Positions 1-13,786 of a stretch of DNA of 64,000 bases are shown piece by piece. The stretch's first letter is position 1. Each line of letters begins with the position of its first letter. The stretch is from positions 558,001 through 622,000 of the forward strand of contig LNGK01000005.1 of NCBI GenBank assembly GCA_001510575.1, in the 5' to 3' direction. A program made the translations under genes and the position numbers. The notes under the pieces are model-generated. The model was not told where the DNA came from. It worked only from the letters and a program-made list of their open reading frames with translations, and did no database searches. The DNA is from Knoxdaviesia capensis (lineage: Eukaryota > Ascomycota > Sordariomycetes > Microascales > Gondwanamycetaceae).

Positions 1-2076
1 GCATGCCAGACTTCACAGCCAATACTCTAGCCAATGCCACGCAACCGCCAACAACCTCCCCCCGCCTACACCTCTTCAACGACTTGCATTCCAGCCACAC
101 CTCTCGTATCTATCATAGACTCCATGAAGATCGTCACCTCACCTGTCTTTCCCCTCCCCCTCTTCCTCCAGCTCTGCGCGCTGACCAACCGACCTTTCCT
201 CTTTCGTCGCCAATCCGGCTTGCCTTCCATACCAACAAGGGGAGGGAGGGGCTTCACCGGTCCAGATATACGATAATGTTAATCCTGGGCTATTTTGGGG
301 TGGTCCCTTGCAGATTGCTCGACGGCTCAATGTCAGGACCTGTGAATCTACGGTTAGAAGCGTTCCACTCGGGGTTTCTATCATTTTCTCGGTTATACGG
401 TACATATGTGGAATCTGGTTGTCTCGCCCTCTCTTGTGTACTGTAGATCAACTATACTTACTATATGTAGACCTAATATGACCATCCCACGACTTGATAT
501 CGCCTTATCGCCGGTTCCTTCTTCCCCTCTCTCTGAGTGTGGGTGTGATGTGTATCTTTCTGAGGACTGCAAAATTATCTCCTCGACTCCCACTCTCTGC
601 TGTATCGACGTTGCATCTGCTAAATGCAAGATACCAGTCCGTCTCCGACCATAATATGCACCTGCTCTCATACCGCCCTTGGCTGTCCAAAGCCTCCTTT
701 TGGGTCTCCTCCCCCGATGCACCGCAATCAGCAACAGTAGGTTCACTTCTTTTAATCACATTCCCTCCCGCAACGAGCCGCTTATCTCGCCCTCTCCCAT
801 TCGCTCGCTGCACGTGCTGTACATATGCATTCAGATTACGCATGCAGTGTGGTGTTGCTAGCAACTCTTGGCCCAGCCACTGCATGTATTATATTGCTAC
901 TGCAAGTGCAAAGTGCATGTATGTATCCCTGGTCCAGCCACTATCAGGTGGATGGAGGGTGCAGTAGTCGCTGCAGTCGTGACTGGCTACAGGGGTTTTA
1001 ATGTCCAAGAAGAACAAAAAAGAAAGAAAAAAAACAACGAGGGAGAAATGGCACGCACTCCCCGTCCGTGGTTCCCGTGGCTTTGATGTTTCCAACAAGG
1101 TTTATCCAGTGAGAGCAGACACCGCCTTTTGCTCAACCGTGCTTGTTGTCGTTCATGGACATCTGTGTCATGGATTTCCTGGGGAGGTCTTGATTCAAGG
1201 AATCGCCAATTCTTTCGCTTTCACAGACGGCACCAGGAACCCAGAAACAGGTCGCCCAGGGACATCCAGGCATCTCGGCCGGCTAGAGTGTGTGCAGGCC
1301 ACCACTTCCCGCGAGTTACAGTGAGTGCAGAGTGACGTGACAGACGGAAAACCAGTATCCGATGGGGGGCCCAGTTGCACAGTAACGGTAGCCTGCTGAT
1401 ACAGCGTCGACTCCATCTTTTATTCACTCGTCTTCTCACCACCGCTTCACCTATACGACGTAAATAAAAAAATTACAGGTGTGAGGTGCATATAGTAGTA
1501 GTACTGTACATACTGATAAAGTCTACGGAGGAGTAGATGCTCTCCACTCTGTAGTGGTGCGGTGGGTTCCGTAAGTCCAGAGAGCGGTTTGCTGTCTCTC
1601 TCGATGGCGGATAAAAATATATTGTTTGTGATACATCATCCCCAGAAAGATGAAGGCCGACTTGCGCAGACTTGGGTTTCACCGCGAGCGAGAAAGAGGG
1701 GAAAAGCCACGACGCAGGGCGGATGACTCGGTCGACAATCGCAGGATCACCGCCCACCCGACAACCTAGAGATGTTGCGTGTTGGGAGGTACGACTTACA
1801 CCTACTGTAGAGTGTATCCGTACCGCACTACACATGCATACTCCAGCCGGGCAACAGTCCTCCCCTCATTCTGCAAGATAAGCCCTGCATGTCCAATTCA
1901 TCCCCTTTCTGGCCATTTCCCCTCTCTCTCTCCCCAAAAAAGCAACCACCAAAAAAAGCTGCGACTTGCCTCAAATATCCCACCTGCATTAGTGAGAACC
2001 ATCTTTCGCCGCCGTGGTATTGGTGAGACAAACGCACATGAGAAAGAGTGGACCATCCTGTACCGGCCTATGTGTG

Positions 2077-2118
2077 TGTGCCTGTGCCTTGTGCCTGTGC
2101 CTTGTGCCTGTGCCTGCG
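2077..2118. repeat. 12-base minisatellite
   Basis: About three copies of a 12-base unit reading roughly CCTGTGCCTTGTG stand head to tail. They lie in non-coding DNA and no function is evident. Confidence 0.7.
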
Positions 2119-3302
2119 TTTCGCTGCGTGGCCGTTGTCCCTGAACACTAAGATATGCACGTCTGCTGCACCCACTTATGCAATGCAGGTTGTTGATAAT
2201 ATGCAAGCAGTGGTGGAGACCAGCTTCAGGCAGAGAGCACCGTATGTAGCATTCCAGCCTCTCCGATTCGCCATCGTTTTCCCCTCTCTGTTGTCGTTCA
2301 GGTGGCTCTCCCACTTTACCGCTGTTTTGCTGCCCGCAGGTCGAAAAAAAAGAAAGGGGGGGGGGAGAGAGCCAGACGTCCCGGAGCACGCAGTGCCGCT
2401 ATCACAGTCACGGAGCAAGTCAATGTAAGTCAAGACTGGTGTGTAGCATTTCGAGCATATGTGGTGGTGAGGAGATTGGCCGATATCACCAAAAGCAGCC
2501 GTTAGTTGCACGCTTACAAAAGTCAACTCATATTAGCAAGAAATTAAAACATTAGTTGAAGCTCAAGTTAGTTGGATGTTATGTGGGCTGGTCTTGTGCA
2601 AAGCGAACAACCCCGATGTCAACCTCACCTAGAACGCTACCTAACCCCGGTCAAACCCTAATTCTCGTCAGCTGTCACCACCTCCGCCCCCAAAGCCGAC
2701 CATCGCCGGCCTCCGCTATCAGGTTCAGTATATATGAAAAATAAAATAAAAAAGCCAAGTTCTTCAGTGTTTGACTAAAAATCTTTCTTATGCCGCGCAC
2801 TATACCGGTCACGACCAACTTCTCACCGCTCTGAACTCCCTATCGATAGCACTGCAGGTATTATACTGTTCACCGTTGTTGTCCACTTACACACACATCG
2901 ATATCACCAATCTTATACACATTCCCACTTTTTTTTGCAAAAATTTCACATCCGTTTTAAACCTCACTTCAAAATCCGGAATTCTCCAATCCACCCCTAT
3001 CCTGGTTACCCGTGTCTTCCAACTCTTTTTTTTTTTTGTGATCACCAGACCCTCCAAGCTGCATAGCACCCACATCATCGCAGTCGGCTCTTCTCCCTAT
3101 ACTGGTCATACACATATACCCACCCACACCGTCCATCGCCCTTTCACTTCTTTTTTGGCCCCATTTTCCATCCACGTCTGGCCGAACTCTCGGCAAGGGT
3201 TTTTTTTTTTTTTCGGTCGGTAACTTTCGTTCAAGTATTCACCGTCTTAGCAAGCCGTCCTCTGTCTTTCGTTGATCTCGGGTGGTTGTTCTTTCCAAAC
3301 GG

Positions 3303-3350
3303 GCGCACACCAAGCTCGAACGGGAGTTAGAACACGGGCTTGGTGTGTGC
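3303..3350. other. Hairpin in non-coding DNA
   Basis: The arm CACACCAAGC (3306-3315) is perfectly complementary to GCTTGGTGTG (3338-3347). The stem extends three more pairs outward (one G-U), giving about 13 bp around a 22-base loop. It could be a structured RNA element or a chance palindrome. No gene is attached to it. Confidence 0.5.
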
Positions 3351-4311
3351 GTTTTAAGGTTAGGCTTCTCGTTTTTGTTTTCCGAGGGTTGATATTTGTC
3401 ACAGATACCCTCGGAAGAGCGGGGACTCTTAGTCCTTTCTGGCTTGTTTGAGCGTGGATGTCGAAGTCTTAACGGCATGCGGATGGCTCGATAGAGAGTC
3501 ATGGCTGTGACGAAGCGGGGAAACCTGTTGGGAAAAGTGATAACCCAGGTTCTCCGTTGGCTTCGTCTCGTTCAACTGCGAGTATGTGTAGATGTACAGC
3601 ACTAAGTCCAGAAAGAATATACAGTAGTAGTAGATACGAGAGGACCGACTTATACCATATCAGGGACGAGACTTGTCACAAGAACAAGTGCTGCACCTGC
3701 AAAAACGTGGTTTGGCCGAGGTGGCTCAGGGGAAACAATCAACGAAAAAAAAAAAATAGAGTACGTAGTCTTTGAACATCTGCTATGTGATATATGTGAT
3801 ATTTGTGATATCGATAAAACGTCAAGTGGTCACCAGCCGGCCGGCAGACCGGGGTGCACGCTGCAATATGTGTGTGTCTGCCGTATCGGGCCTCGTACCA
3901 CAGGGCGAGCCAAGGGTTCCTGTACCTTTTTTCCCCTCTCTCTTTGTTCCTGTTTCCCAATTTCGCAAAAATGACACCATTGCATCATGGTGAGAGAACA
4001 CACCAGGGGAACGGACACTTCAAGACCCTGTCCGGGTTCCTGGAGCTAGCGGACGGTCAGGAACGCAGCAGACAAGAAAAGAAGAAAAGAAAAAAACCAC
4101 ATGTCCACACGGACGACATGGGGTCCCCCTCGTTTGGGTGCACATCTTCGTTTTGTTGGACTCGAGGCACAGGTCTTGCGACGACGACGAGGGGAAATGT
4201 GCGCAGGCACGGTGGACCCTAGCCAGTGAGCCAGTGAGTTCACTTGAGTGCAAATCCTTGAGGGAGGGGCAGGCAAACACAATCCTCAGGCGAGACAAAG
4301 AGAGAGACTTG

Positions 4312-4353
4312 CACGCACACACACACGCACACACACACACACACACACACACC
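4312..4353. repeat. CA dinucleotide microsatellite
   Basis: Interrupted (CA)n run of about 40 bases in the gene-poor left flank. A separate GACA tetranucleotide run follows at 4404-4424. Confidence 0.9.
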
Positions 4354-7300
4354 TGGCACCGATCGGCCTCAGGGACGGACTAAACTGGCATGGATATACA
4401 GTTGACAGACAGACAGACAGACAGAAAGCGAGAAGGAGAGGTGAAGGATCGCTGGGAACAGCTCTGTAGGGCTTCTCCCATTTCTATTCTAGTCTTCTTT
4501 CTGTAATCCCGGCCGAGCTCAGCCTGTAATGTCATATCCCCGCCCGCCTGACGTGGACAGCCAGGCCGTTGTTATCCGTACGGGGAGCGGTGGAAGCAGC
4601 AACGACGAGGGAGGGGTGAAGCTGTTGTCTGTGGGACAATACGACAAAAGACAGGCAGGGGCAGGAAAGTATCGCGGCTTCAACAACGGGAATTAAGTTT
4701 CCTCTGAAATTTCCTATCCTATCCCATCGTAAAACGTCTGTGGTGTTTGTTTGCTTATCGGCGAGCACTGACGGGTTTGTCTCGCCCAGAGAGCGTTGTG
4801 TGCGCAGCAGATGCACACCTGTTGATGATTTCCATGCCACTGCCAGTGCACAGAGCCTGCACACACTTCTCTCCGGTCGCCAGGACAAGACCTGGAAACT
4901 GTGGTGTGTGAGGAATCGCCCAATTGGTAATATGCCATTACTTATACGCACACACAACAGGCAGAAAGAGAGGAAACCGATGCCTCCTATATACCACGCC
5001 ACGTATAATCTAATCGTGCACCGCGAAGCCCGGTAAGATTTCTAATTCTGTCCGCGGCTTAAAGGTGGTATGTGCGCGCAGGCCCCGCGCCACTGCTCTG
5101 GTCATCTTCACAATGGATGTAAAATTCTCCGGGTTCTATGGGAAGTGCCTGTGGGATTTGCGGCCGTTCCTGGAAGGAATGCTCGCAGCTGTTATTTATA
5201 TCTCTTTTTCCGTCCGCTTCCCGGCTCGTTCTGATGTGAGATACCGCTCGATATAGTGGCTGCTGATAATAAAATGTGGTTCATATGAGCAACAGATAGA
5301 TACTGCGGCAAGCACAAAAAGAAAACCCGGATTGCTTACTGCCCACGGCAATACCAGTTTGAGGATCACTACAGGCTGAAAAGCACTCCGGCACTACAGT
5401 TTCACAATACTTCGGTATCGCCCTCCAGATGACGCCAGGTTCCGCACCAGCTGACGTAGGAAGGACGTAGGCACACACGTTAGAGCGAGCGATAAGGCCC
5501 TGCATGCGACACTACCACCCACACAGCAAGCAATCTGCAAGCTCTCAAGACGCAAATTCCCTTGCCGGACGGCTTATCAGTGTGCACAGTTGTGAGCATC
5601 TTGTACCTGTACCTGGCGCCATCTGGAAACAATGAGCCAAGCCCGCACTCACACCACCCAACGTCTCCCTCACACACTGTTTCCCGATGTGTGAGAAAAA
5701 TGGCAGACCGAAAAAAAAATGAACGTCAGTTGATCAAAGGCCAAACTAACAAGAATCAGTAACGTCGATATGCTAGGTTACCACGCAAGCTAGGGGGGGG
5801 GGGGCGTGTACGTAACGAGGACGCAAAAAGAATCAAACGAAACGGGGCTCGGGCCAGGGTACGGTTTACTTCCCTCAGAAATCTGGAGAGAGGGAGGGGC
5901 GATAGAACACACTCTCACTCTCTCTCTCTTCTCTCTGAGCGAAAGAAGGTTGTTTCAAGAGTGGCGTGGAAGGCAGTTTTGCGAGGTAATCTTGGATATG
6001 ATACAGCCGACGTCACCAGATTCGAAGAAACTATTCTAAACAATTGGCCTCAGGTTCCACGTCCTCCCAGACGGTTCGGTTACGGAAGCCCGCCGGACGC
6101 GTGAGTCACGCAAAGTGTGTCTGGAACCTGCGCGAACAGCTGAGGGCTGTTGCCGTCGTTCACCCCGACAACCCGTCCAATATTCCGGCCACCACTTTCA
6201 GCCCGGCGATGGTGCGCCCCCGGAACAGGTTGTATTTCCATAGGTACGACCAAGAGAGAAAATATACCGTGGTCTTCGCTAAAAGACTCCATGTTGACCG
6301 AAAAAGAAGACACCATCACCTTAAATGTCCCGGACTTGGGCGGCATGCTCGTGCTGGGCCAACCGCGGCCGCACTTGGCAGCTGGAAAAGATTGGCAGTG
6401 GATTGAGGCGGGGTTTTGGAGACTTGTTAATTACTGTTCTTTAGAGCGAAAGCGAGAGAGGGTCAGTCGGCCAGGGTTGTCGTTTAAAGGGACAGAAGAT
6501 GGAACATGGTTGTTCCGTCTTGTTGCCTTTTCGTGCTCTCTTGGCAGGCCAGGGCTCTTTGACCGTCTCTGCCCTCTGACCACATTATATCACACCGGTG
6601 ATAATGACGTAGCTGTGCCACAAATAGCCGTTTGGCTCGTTTCGCCGTCTGTTGCAATACGGATGTGCAGAGAGTACTTCGCAGATACAGCAAGCAATGT
6701 ACTGAACCTACCACTCGCAAGCTCATTGTCGATTATTGGTCGAGTGCAACTTGGTGTTGGATATGATGTGATAGATTGACTGCATATAAGATGAGTATTC
6801 ACAGATACTCCTCCCCCAACTCCCCATCTCCGACCTCAATATCAAAAACCCCGCCCACTCGACCTTCACCGTCGCCTCCTCGCCCACCGTTACAGCGAGA
6901 CGTTGATCATGTGCCGTAGCATACAGTAGGATCATCAATCAATATTTCTCCTCGCTCACTCACTCGCTCTCTGCTTCCTCAACTAGGCGCCGCCAACAGA
7001 ATCCCACCGTACTTTATAATCCCTCCTCTGATTTCCCGTGTCGTCCGTGCTCGCCAGCCCCATGCAACAAAGAACTGCAAACTCCCAAGCCCCGAGAACA
7101 TTACACGCGGAAAAAAAGAAAGAAAAATGACGGCCTCCAACTTAGGTCGCGCTGAGTGAGACTAGCCCGACTGACTGAACCCTGCGTCTTGTGCTCTTTC
7201 TGTCCTGTTTTCGTCCGATCATCTGATGGGTTGTCTTTCCCGCTTCTTCCTTTTGTTCGATCAGTATCGTCGTAGCCCCGAAAGAAAGCCCCCAGTCGTC

Positions 7301-10300
7301 GGCGGTTCTCCGAACGCCGATTCCACGTCTGTGTGTGCGTGGATAGCCTGCTAACCCCCCCCCCCCCCCTCTCTTCTCCGAGTTCAAGAACACTCGACAC
7401 TAAGGCAGTTAGTGTCTGGACCTATGAAAGCCCGTCGGTACCTGCGTTTGACGCTCGTATGTCTTGCACAATTTGCGTGATACCACGCTGGCCGGTGGCA
7501 AGTTTATCTCAGACCAGGGGCGTTTTCGTTTTCGTTCCTGTCTTGGGCTGTAACCCAACACAAGCCAGCTAATATGAAAATTTCTGTCCGTTTATGCAGG
7601 ACCGCCCGCCATAGTGCGCCTCTGATATATGCTTCTTCGTTTCGTTTCCTTTTTTTTGCGCCCGGCTATCTCGATTGCGTCCGCCCCAAAAACACACAGA
7701 TGCAATTTAGCAGGCCTAGAGCATTGGTGTCATTAGCAGCGCCGTAATTTTCATCCCCCCAATCAACCATTCCTGGCCAGCGAGCGCGAGAATCGGCGTC
7801 GCCTAAACCATCAGAAGATCGGCCAAATAATGTCAGGTTGGTCTCCCCCTCCCCTCCCCAGCTTATTAGAGTACGAATAGCTGCGGAAGTCCGTTTAGGT
7901 CGTGGTGGATTTGGCCGATGGGAGGAGAGGAGACAGACCATGGAGGGCTGAAAAGCAATTACAGTACAGTAGTCTAGTGCTCGTAAGGTGCAGGCTTGCA
8001 CATTAGTTTCCCATGCTCTCTCTTCCATTCGCGAGGACCTAACCGGAACAGGTGTGTGCATGTGGGCGCGACTAAGCCCGACAGAGCGGCGCTCGTGCAA
8101 GTCCGAAGGCAAGCAAAAGGAACGTTTAATATGGGTTTCTTCTCGAGGCCTCTGATCTCTCATGTGCTAAGGAGCCCACTGGTGCCAACGAGCCGAAAAT
8201 AAGTCTAGTATGGCTGAACAAAGGGAAAAAAAAAGTGGCCGGCCGCCGCCGACTAAACAAGATTACTCTCGGTCCTTCCCAGCTCCCACGGCCGGAATCG
8301 AAGCCGGTGTGGGCGAAGACACGCAACATTGAACAAAGACCTGTGCTCCTAGACATCGAACACGGATGCAGCGAGACCAGGAATGCCTGGTATCGGCTTG
8401 CGGGCGGCGGGCAGAATGGGAGGGGGAGAAACGACGAGACGGGCCTGGGTTGCCTTTTGTCTCAAGAGCCACCACCCAGCTTTTTACGTGCTTTTTTTTC
8501 CCTTTCCATTCTTCTGACTTGTTTCTGACGAACGGGTTATGCGAGAGACACACACACACAGCGAGAGAAAATGTGTGTGTGGGAGGAAGAGAGGAGGGAC
8601 CGGTGGACGGTCTGTGCGCGGACTTGGCCGGTGGATGTGGATTGTGTGTGTGGGTATCGCGAGAGAGACGCTTTTCCTCCCTGGTGGTGGAATCAGGCTT
8701 TCACTGAAGTGTGTGTGTGTGTGTGGATGTTTGTGCTGGCCGGCACAGATGCAACAGTCTGTCGTGGCATGACGCTGGCCAGTCAGTACGCCCCGGATCT
8801 CACACCGCAAAACCGGCCGCATATTCCTCCTCCCTCTCGCCCAGGGAACAACAAAAGGAAGCACCAGAGAATAAAAGACTGCAAACAACAGCCTGGCCCT
8901 GTCCCAGCTCTCCGGTGAGGCTGTTCATCCCATGGTTTTTTTTTGGGTGTCTTTTTCGTTTCCTTTGCTCTACTATTCAGGTAATGAATGCTTTCTTCTT
9001 CTGGCCCAGGTCTCCACCGCGCCGTATATTTCCCAGGAGTCTGTCCTCCAGCTGTGCGTGTGTGTGTTCTTCATTTTGGTCGCTATTGGGTCTAATCTCC
9101 GGGTGACAGCTGACAATATGCTGAGTGAAATAACCAACCAGCCCGAACAAAGAAAAAAGAAACTCTCACGAGCAGTGGTCTCTCTCTTTCGGTGGCGAAA
9201 ACTGCCCCCGAAATATGTCGGGGCGGTCGCCCAATGCAGGAACAGGAACAGGAATGCAACGAACCAGGGACAATATTTGCAAGGGCTGAAAGCGGTGTTG
9301 GCACGTTCAAAACCAGGGCGTCTTTTCAAGACCGGAACCGTTGTGTTCCTGATTCTGTTTCTTGTTCCTGGATCGGAATTAGCGGGTGTGTGCGCCCTGC
9401 ATCATCCACCAGGGCCAGAGGGAGCCAAACCCTAACCCTACACACGACGTTTCTTCGCCATCGCGTTTTCTCTGTGTCTGTGGTGGCGGGAGTGTACCAC
9501 ACAAAAGGAATAAAGAAAGAGACACACGGAAAATGAATCATCTCCCACGACCTGTGTCTCTCTCTCTGCTTCTCAAATTCTTGTCTCCCTCCGGCCAGAT
9601 CCGACGTGTAGTGTGTGTAATTTCCATGTTCCTCCCAAATTTCACCGTTGGTGTCTTCCGTTTCTTCCGCGGTATTACAAGGGATCGATGCCCACGTTTT
9701 GGTTCCGCAGCGAAAGTTTCTGCAATCTCAACCTTTTTTTGTTTGTGGGAAATGATATTACACACTCACAATCACAGCTGCATTCCCCCCGCCGAACCAG
9801 TTGCAACCAGATGACCACTTCGTTGAGAGAGAGTGCGGTCTGTCCCTTGCAGATAAAATTCCTGCAGCCTGATGGATCCTCTCGCCCCAAATGAGGAAGC
9901 TATATCAAACTTACTACGAGTCTAATGTGCGTAGAGGAGAAAAAAAAAAAAAAGAGGAAAAAATTTAACTTTCTGGACTACCCGCTGCAGCCGGGACTTC
10001 GAGCGGGCCAGTTTGTTTGCTCGCTCTTGTGCTTGACAGTTCTTCACCGCCAGTCGCAAGCATGTGGCTCTCCTCGCTCGTTCGCTCCACCGTGGTGGTA
10101 CAGAAGGCTTATTTGCTGTATGCGGGTCACCCTGGTGGAGACCAAACCTGGAGACTTGCTGCAATATTGGCCTGAAGTAAGGGTTTTTCTGTTGCGGAAT
10201 GAAGTTCCCACTTTGCAGCCCGGAGATTGATAAATTTTGCTTCTTATGTGGTGATTGCAAATTTCAGCAGTTTTCTGCTTCCTTCGTTCAGCTGGCCGGA

Positions 10301-11626
10301 TCGGCCAGGGATCATGGCAGCTGGGTGTCGTCGGCCGCTTGAGCATGTCGATACTGCCTGACTCGTATTTCTTGTTTCCTCATCCGTCCGACGTTCGCAT
10401 AAGTTACAACCACACATATATGATACGGAGGATTATATATTTGCATGTTCAGATGAAAAAAAAAAGATTGCACGCCCTCAGCCTCTACTCAGATCGTAGA
10501 CCTTGTTTTCAGGTACAAAAAAAAAAAAAAGAAACCACAGATAACCTTTCTTGAGGATCACCACATGTCCAGGGATTGGTGCTCTGCTCCGAGATTCGAT
10601 GATCCTGGAGGGGGGGACAACCACGCCGACTCAGGCTCAGGCCAGCATTCAGCCCTTGCACAGCTGTTTGTTTCTGGGGCTGGCCGGCCATCAGCATGTG
10701 TCTAGCACGCGCAATGTTTTTGTTGAAGTAGGGAATCGCATCGGGCGAGGAGCTAAAAACTTTGATGGTCTATCACGATAGCTGGGGAGTATCGTGGAGC
10801 AAGGACCCAGACTTATTATGGAGACAGAGACAGAGAGCGTAAGAGAGGGTCAAGACATATACGGCCAAGGTTGCTGCTCACTAAAGCAGATTGGACGGCG
10901 TCTAACACATATGGGGCGCACCAAAATCTGGATATGAATAGTTGCTTTTTCCGCCTGTTGCTTTTTTCTTTTTCAGCACTCATCTGCAAGTTACATCCAC
11001 CAGGCGGACCAAGCAGTGGGGCGGACCCCCCGAAGCGAGAGACAGCGTCCTGGTCTCTCTCTTCGTACCTTGCTTTAGACGGCCACTTACTTCTTCCGGA
11101 GATATACCTTACAACTTACTCGTAAGCCAGAGAGAGAGAGAAAGAGAAAGAGCCCGGATGATGACGATCCCGTAGCAATAAATAGGACTGGACTGCCTGG
11201 TGGAATGGGCTGTGCGGGTGCTTGCTTTCGCACACACCACCTACCCACCTACCCCCGGTCTGTTCATTCCGCCACGCACCACGAAAGCGTCCGTGCCGAA
11301 TGGTGGTGCTGCTGTTGGTGATGCTACTTCGCAAGGTCCACACGGCCGTGCTCACTTTTCATCGCTCACGTTTGGATGCGTTTGTTGAGATGAAAGGAAG
11401 AAAACGAACAGACTCTGACCAGGGCACGGCGGTTACTGACTCACGGCCTGGGAGTCGTCTGTGTACTGCATAGGGCAATATACCCCGGGAAAGCCGAGGG
11501 AGGGTTGGAGGCAGCAAGCCTCAGATAGTACACATTAACTCGTGGTAAGAAGACGATGATTTCCAGGCCACGTCGCATTCGTTCGGGCAAGAAGAAAGCC
11601 CATTACGATCGCCAGAGATTGCGGAT

Positions 11627-11627
<1 letters not shown>

Positions 11628-11660
<33 letters not shown>
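11628..11660. repeat. TG dinucleotide microsatellite
   Basis: Uninterrupted (TG)n of about 33 bases in non-coding DNA. Shorter TG runs occur near 8710 and 16030, and a GGGT-type run at 13353-13387. Confidence 0.9.
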
Positions 11661-11661
<1 letters not shown>

Positions 11662-13786
11662 ACGCATGTACCGTTCCGCGGGCGAGTACGTGACCGTGGT
11701 ACATACAGTACATCCCCTCCCGTTTTATTTACGGAGCTTCGTGGGATGGGCAAACGCGGCTTCAGGTAAGTGAAAGACCTGTGTTCTCTGCATTCCGCGA
11801 TAGTACCGGCCGCGATACTACCATTTTCTTTTATTTTCGTTCTCCGGTTCTTTTGCTTTTTCTTCTGCCTGAGCCCTACAACCCAATTTCTCCAGGCACC
11901 GCGTGTGTTTGCTCTTCTTGGGTTATGTTTCTCTTCTTTTCTTCCTGCATTTTCCGCCACCAAATCCATTCCCCCCTAGGCTTTCTTTTTTTTCTGGTCT
12001 CAGTCTCCCTTCGCTCAGGCACAACGCCGCAATTAAAGAAGCAAAAAAAAAACGTCCCATGAGGGCGAAAGGGAGGGAAAGCGATGGAATGCAGAGACAC
12101 CGCACGCACGCAAAGCAGGAGAGCGAAAACGGCGGTGGATTGGATGCCTGTGTCAAGGGCGGTGTAACAAGGTTGTGTCTTGGTGATCTCCCAGACGGAG
12201 GAGCATGTCTCTGCCTTTTTCTTTTCTCTTTCTTTTCTTCACATATATTAAAATATTCAAATGGTGGTTGCAAAACACGCAAAGTGTGGGTGTGGATGAG
12301 TGCGTTGTTCGGTTCCGGGCTGGCTGGCGAATGAGGACACCTATCGACGGGGTTGCAAGGAAGAGCCAGGAAAGAAAAAAAAAGAAACGAAGAGACTTGT
12401 TCATGACACAGACAGTCCCGTTTGCTTCTTTTTTTTTTTTTTTTCTTTTTTTTTTTCTCTCCCCGACCGCTCTTTGCTGAGTCCGGGAATCCCTGGCGAC
12501 GCCGGACCACCAGGCAGGCCTTCGCCGGTACTCCATGATGCCATACAAAGTGTACGTGTGGTCCTGGTACTCCGGACTCGTGGTCCTCTGGCCGTCTTCC
12601 TTAATAGCCACCTGCTAAGTCTCATCTACGCACAAAATCTTCTCACAACATCGTGATCATTGCCTCATTCTGCCCTCCTCCCTCGGCCGTGACCAGTTCT
12701 TCTGAAACCGAACCAGGTTGTTCTTGTCTCCGGTGCCCGCCCCAATCGAAGACAGAGATCCAGTTACTTCTGGCGGGTTTGGGAAGTGTATTGAAGTGTA
12801 CTGTATGTGCTTCTGGTTTTCGCCTCTTGACGTAGGTCCCCCGTTCATGCTGCTGCTGCTGGTGCCCTTCACCGACCAAGGAACCGTTCACACAGAGTAC
12901 TGGTACCTATCATGAAGTTGTCCTTGACTTGGCTTCAGGTACCGTGGATACAATATGCGTCCTTTTGCCGGAGGTCCCCTCGTCTCGCTAATGGATGCCG
13001 GTCCAGTGAGCGAGAAGTGAACAGAGCCACACGCCCCCCCCCGAGGAACCCACACACACGCCCACTGGGAAGGGTTTAGTGTGGTGTCCCCATACGAAGC
13101 TGGGCGCTGAAAAATAAGTAATCGTACTCTACTACGGGCTTCCCGCTTGCGGACGGCGTCGCTGGCTGTGTCTCTCAGTGATCTGCTTCTCTGACAAGGT
13201 ACCTGTACCTAAACAACCAGGGCGTGCGCACGATCAGCTCTCCCGCCCGCCTCTACGATCATTGCCGTTTAAGCTGTCCTAGGGCCTGGTGAAAATCAAA
13301 TTCGTGGTCTCCTTGTACTGTGGGTCGGCATTCCACGCTCAGAGTGGGCGTTGGGTGTGTGTGGGTGGGTGGGTGGGTGTGTGGGTGCATCTTGGTGTAA
13401 GTGCGCATACGCCCCCCCGAACCGTCGTATTCTGGGTGTGCCTTGTCTCTCTTGTCCACACTCCGCCCTTTCACCGGCCCTAAAACCACAATGTTGCCAT
13501 CTGCGAGTACGAGATGCTACTTAATACACACACACACACCTGACGACGCACCGACTACATCATATAATAGTCGTGCCTGTCCCACCCTCGTTCTCCATCT
13601 TGACACTTTCCTCACCACATCCCACATCGTGATATATCATTCACGGCTCTCCCCTCCTCGTCTCTTATTCTTCACTCTCTTGTGTGTTCTACTGGATTAC
13701 ACCAAGCAGAACTTACACTTCTCAAACGAACTCTTCTCTCTTCCTCCTCTTCTTCTCTCATCCACTCACCCTCACACACTCTCACA

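Larger units (their letters stand above)
1..13786. other. Gene-poor left flank, no supported gene
   Basis: About 13.7 kb in which no open frame shows a recognisable domain, the G/C-rich third positions of the real genes further right, or a convincing splice-joined protein. It holds many homopolymer runs, CA/TG and GACA microsatellites, a 12-base tandem repeat, pyrimidine-rich tracts that resemble promoter or 5' leader DNA, and a long hairpin near 3.3 kb. The last 200 bases before 13,787 are C/T-rich and probably form the leader of the gene there. Non-coding transcripts, a very long promoter region or decayed sequence are all possible. I see nothing that decides between them. Confidence 0.6.

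Noticed and set aside
3713..3735. tRNA-like A-box sequence (TGGCCGAGGTGG)
   Set aside because: No B box or T-arm follows within a tRNA length and no acceptor stem pairs.
4312..4424. Possible CRISPR-like or direct-repeat array
   Set aside because: These are simple CA and GACA microsatellites without spacers.
6044..6779. Overlapping open frames with a protein-like patch (DTITLNVPDLGGMLVLG, WQWIEAGFW)
   Set aside because: Frames are broken and no join gives a conserved domain. It may be a relic but cannot be supported.
8285..8350. T-loop-like words on the - strand (CTTCGATTCC and GTTCGATG)
   Set aside because: No matching D-arm, anticodon stem or acceptor stem could be folded.
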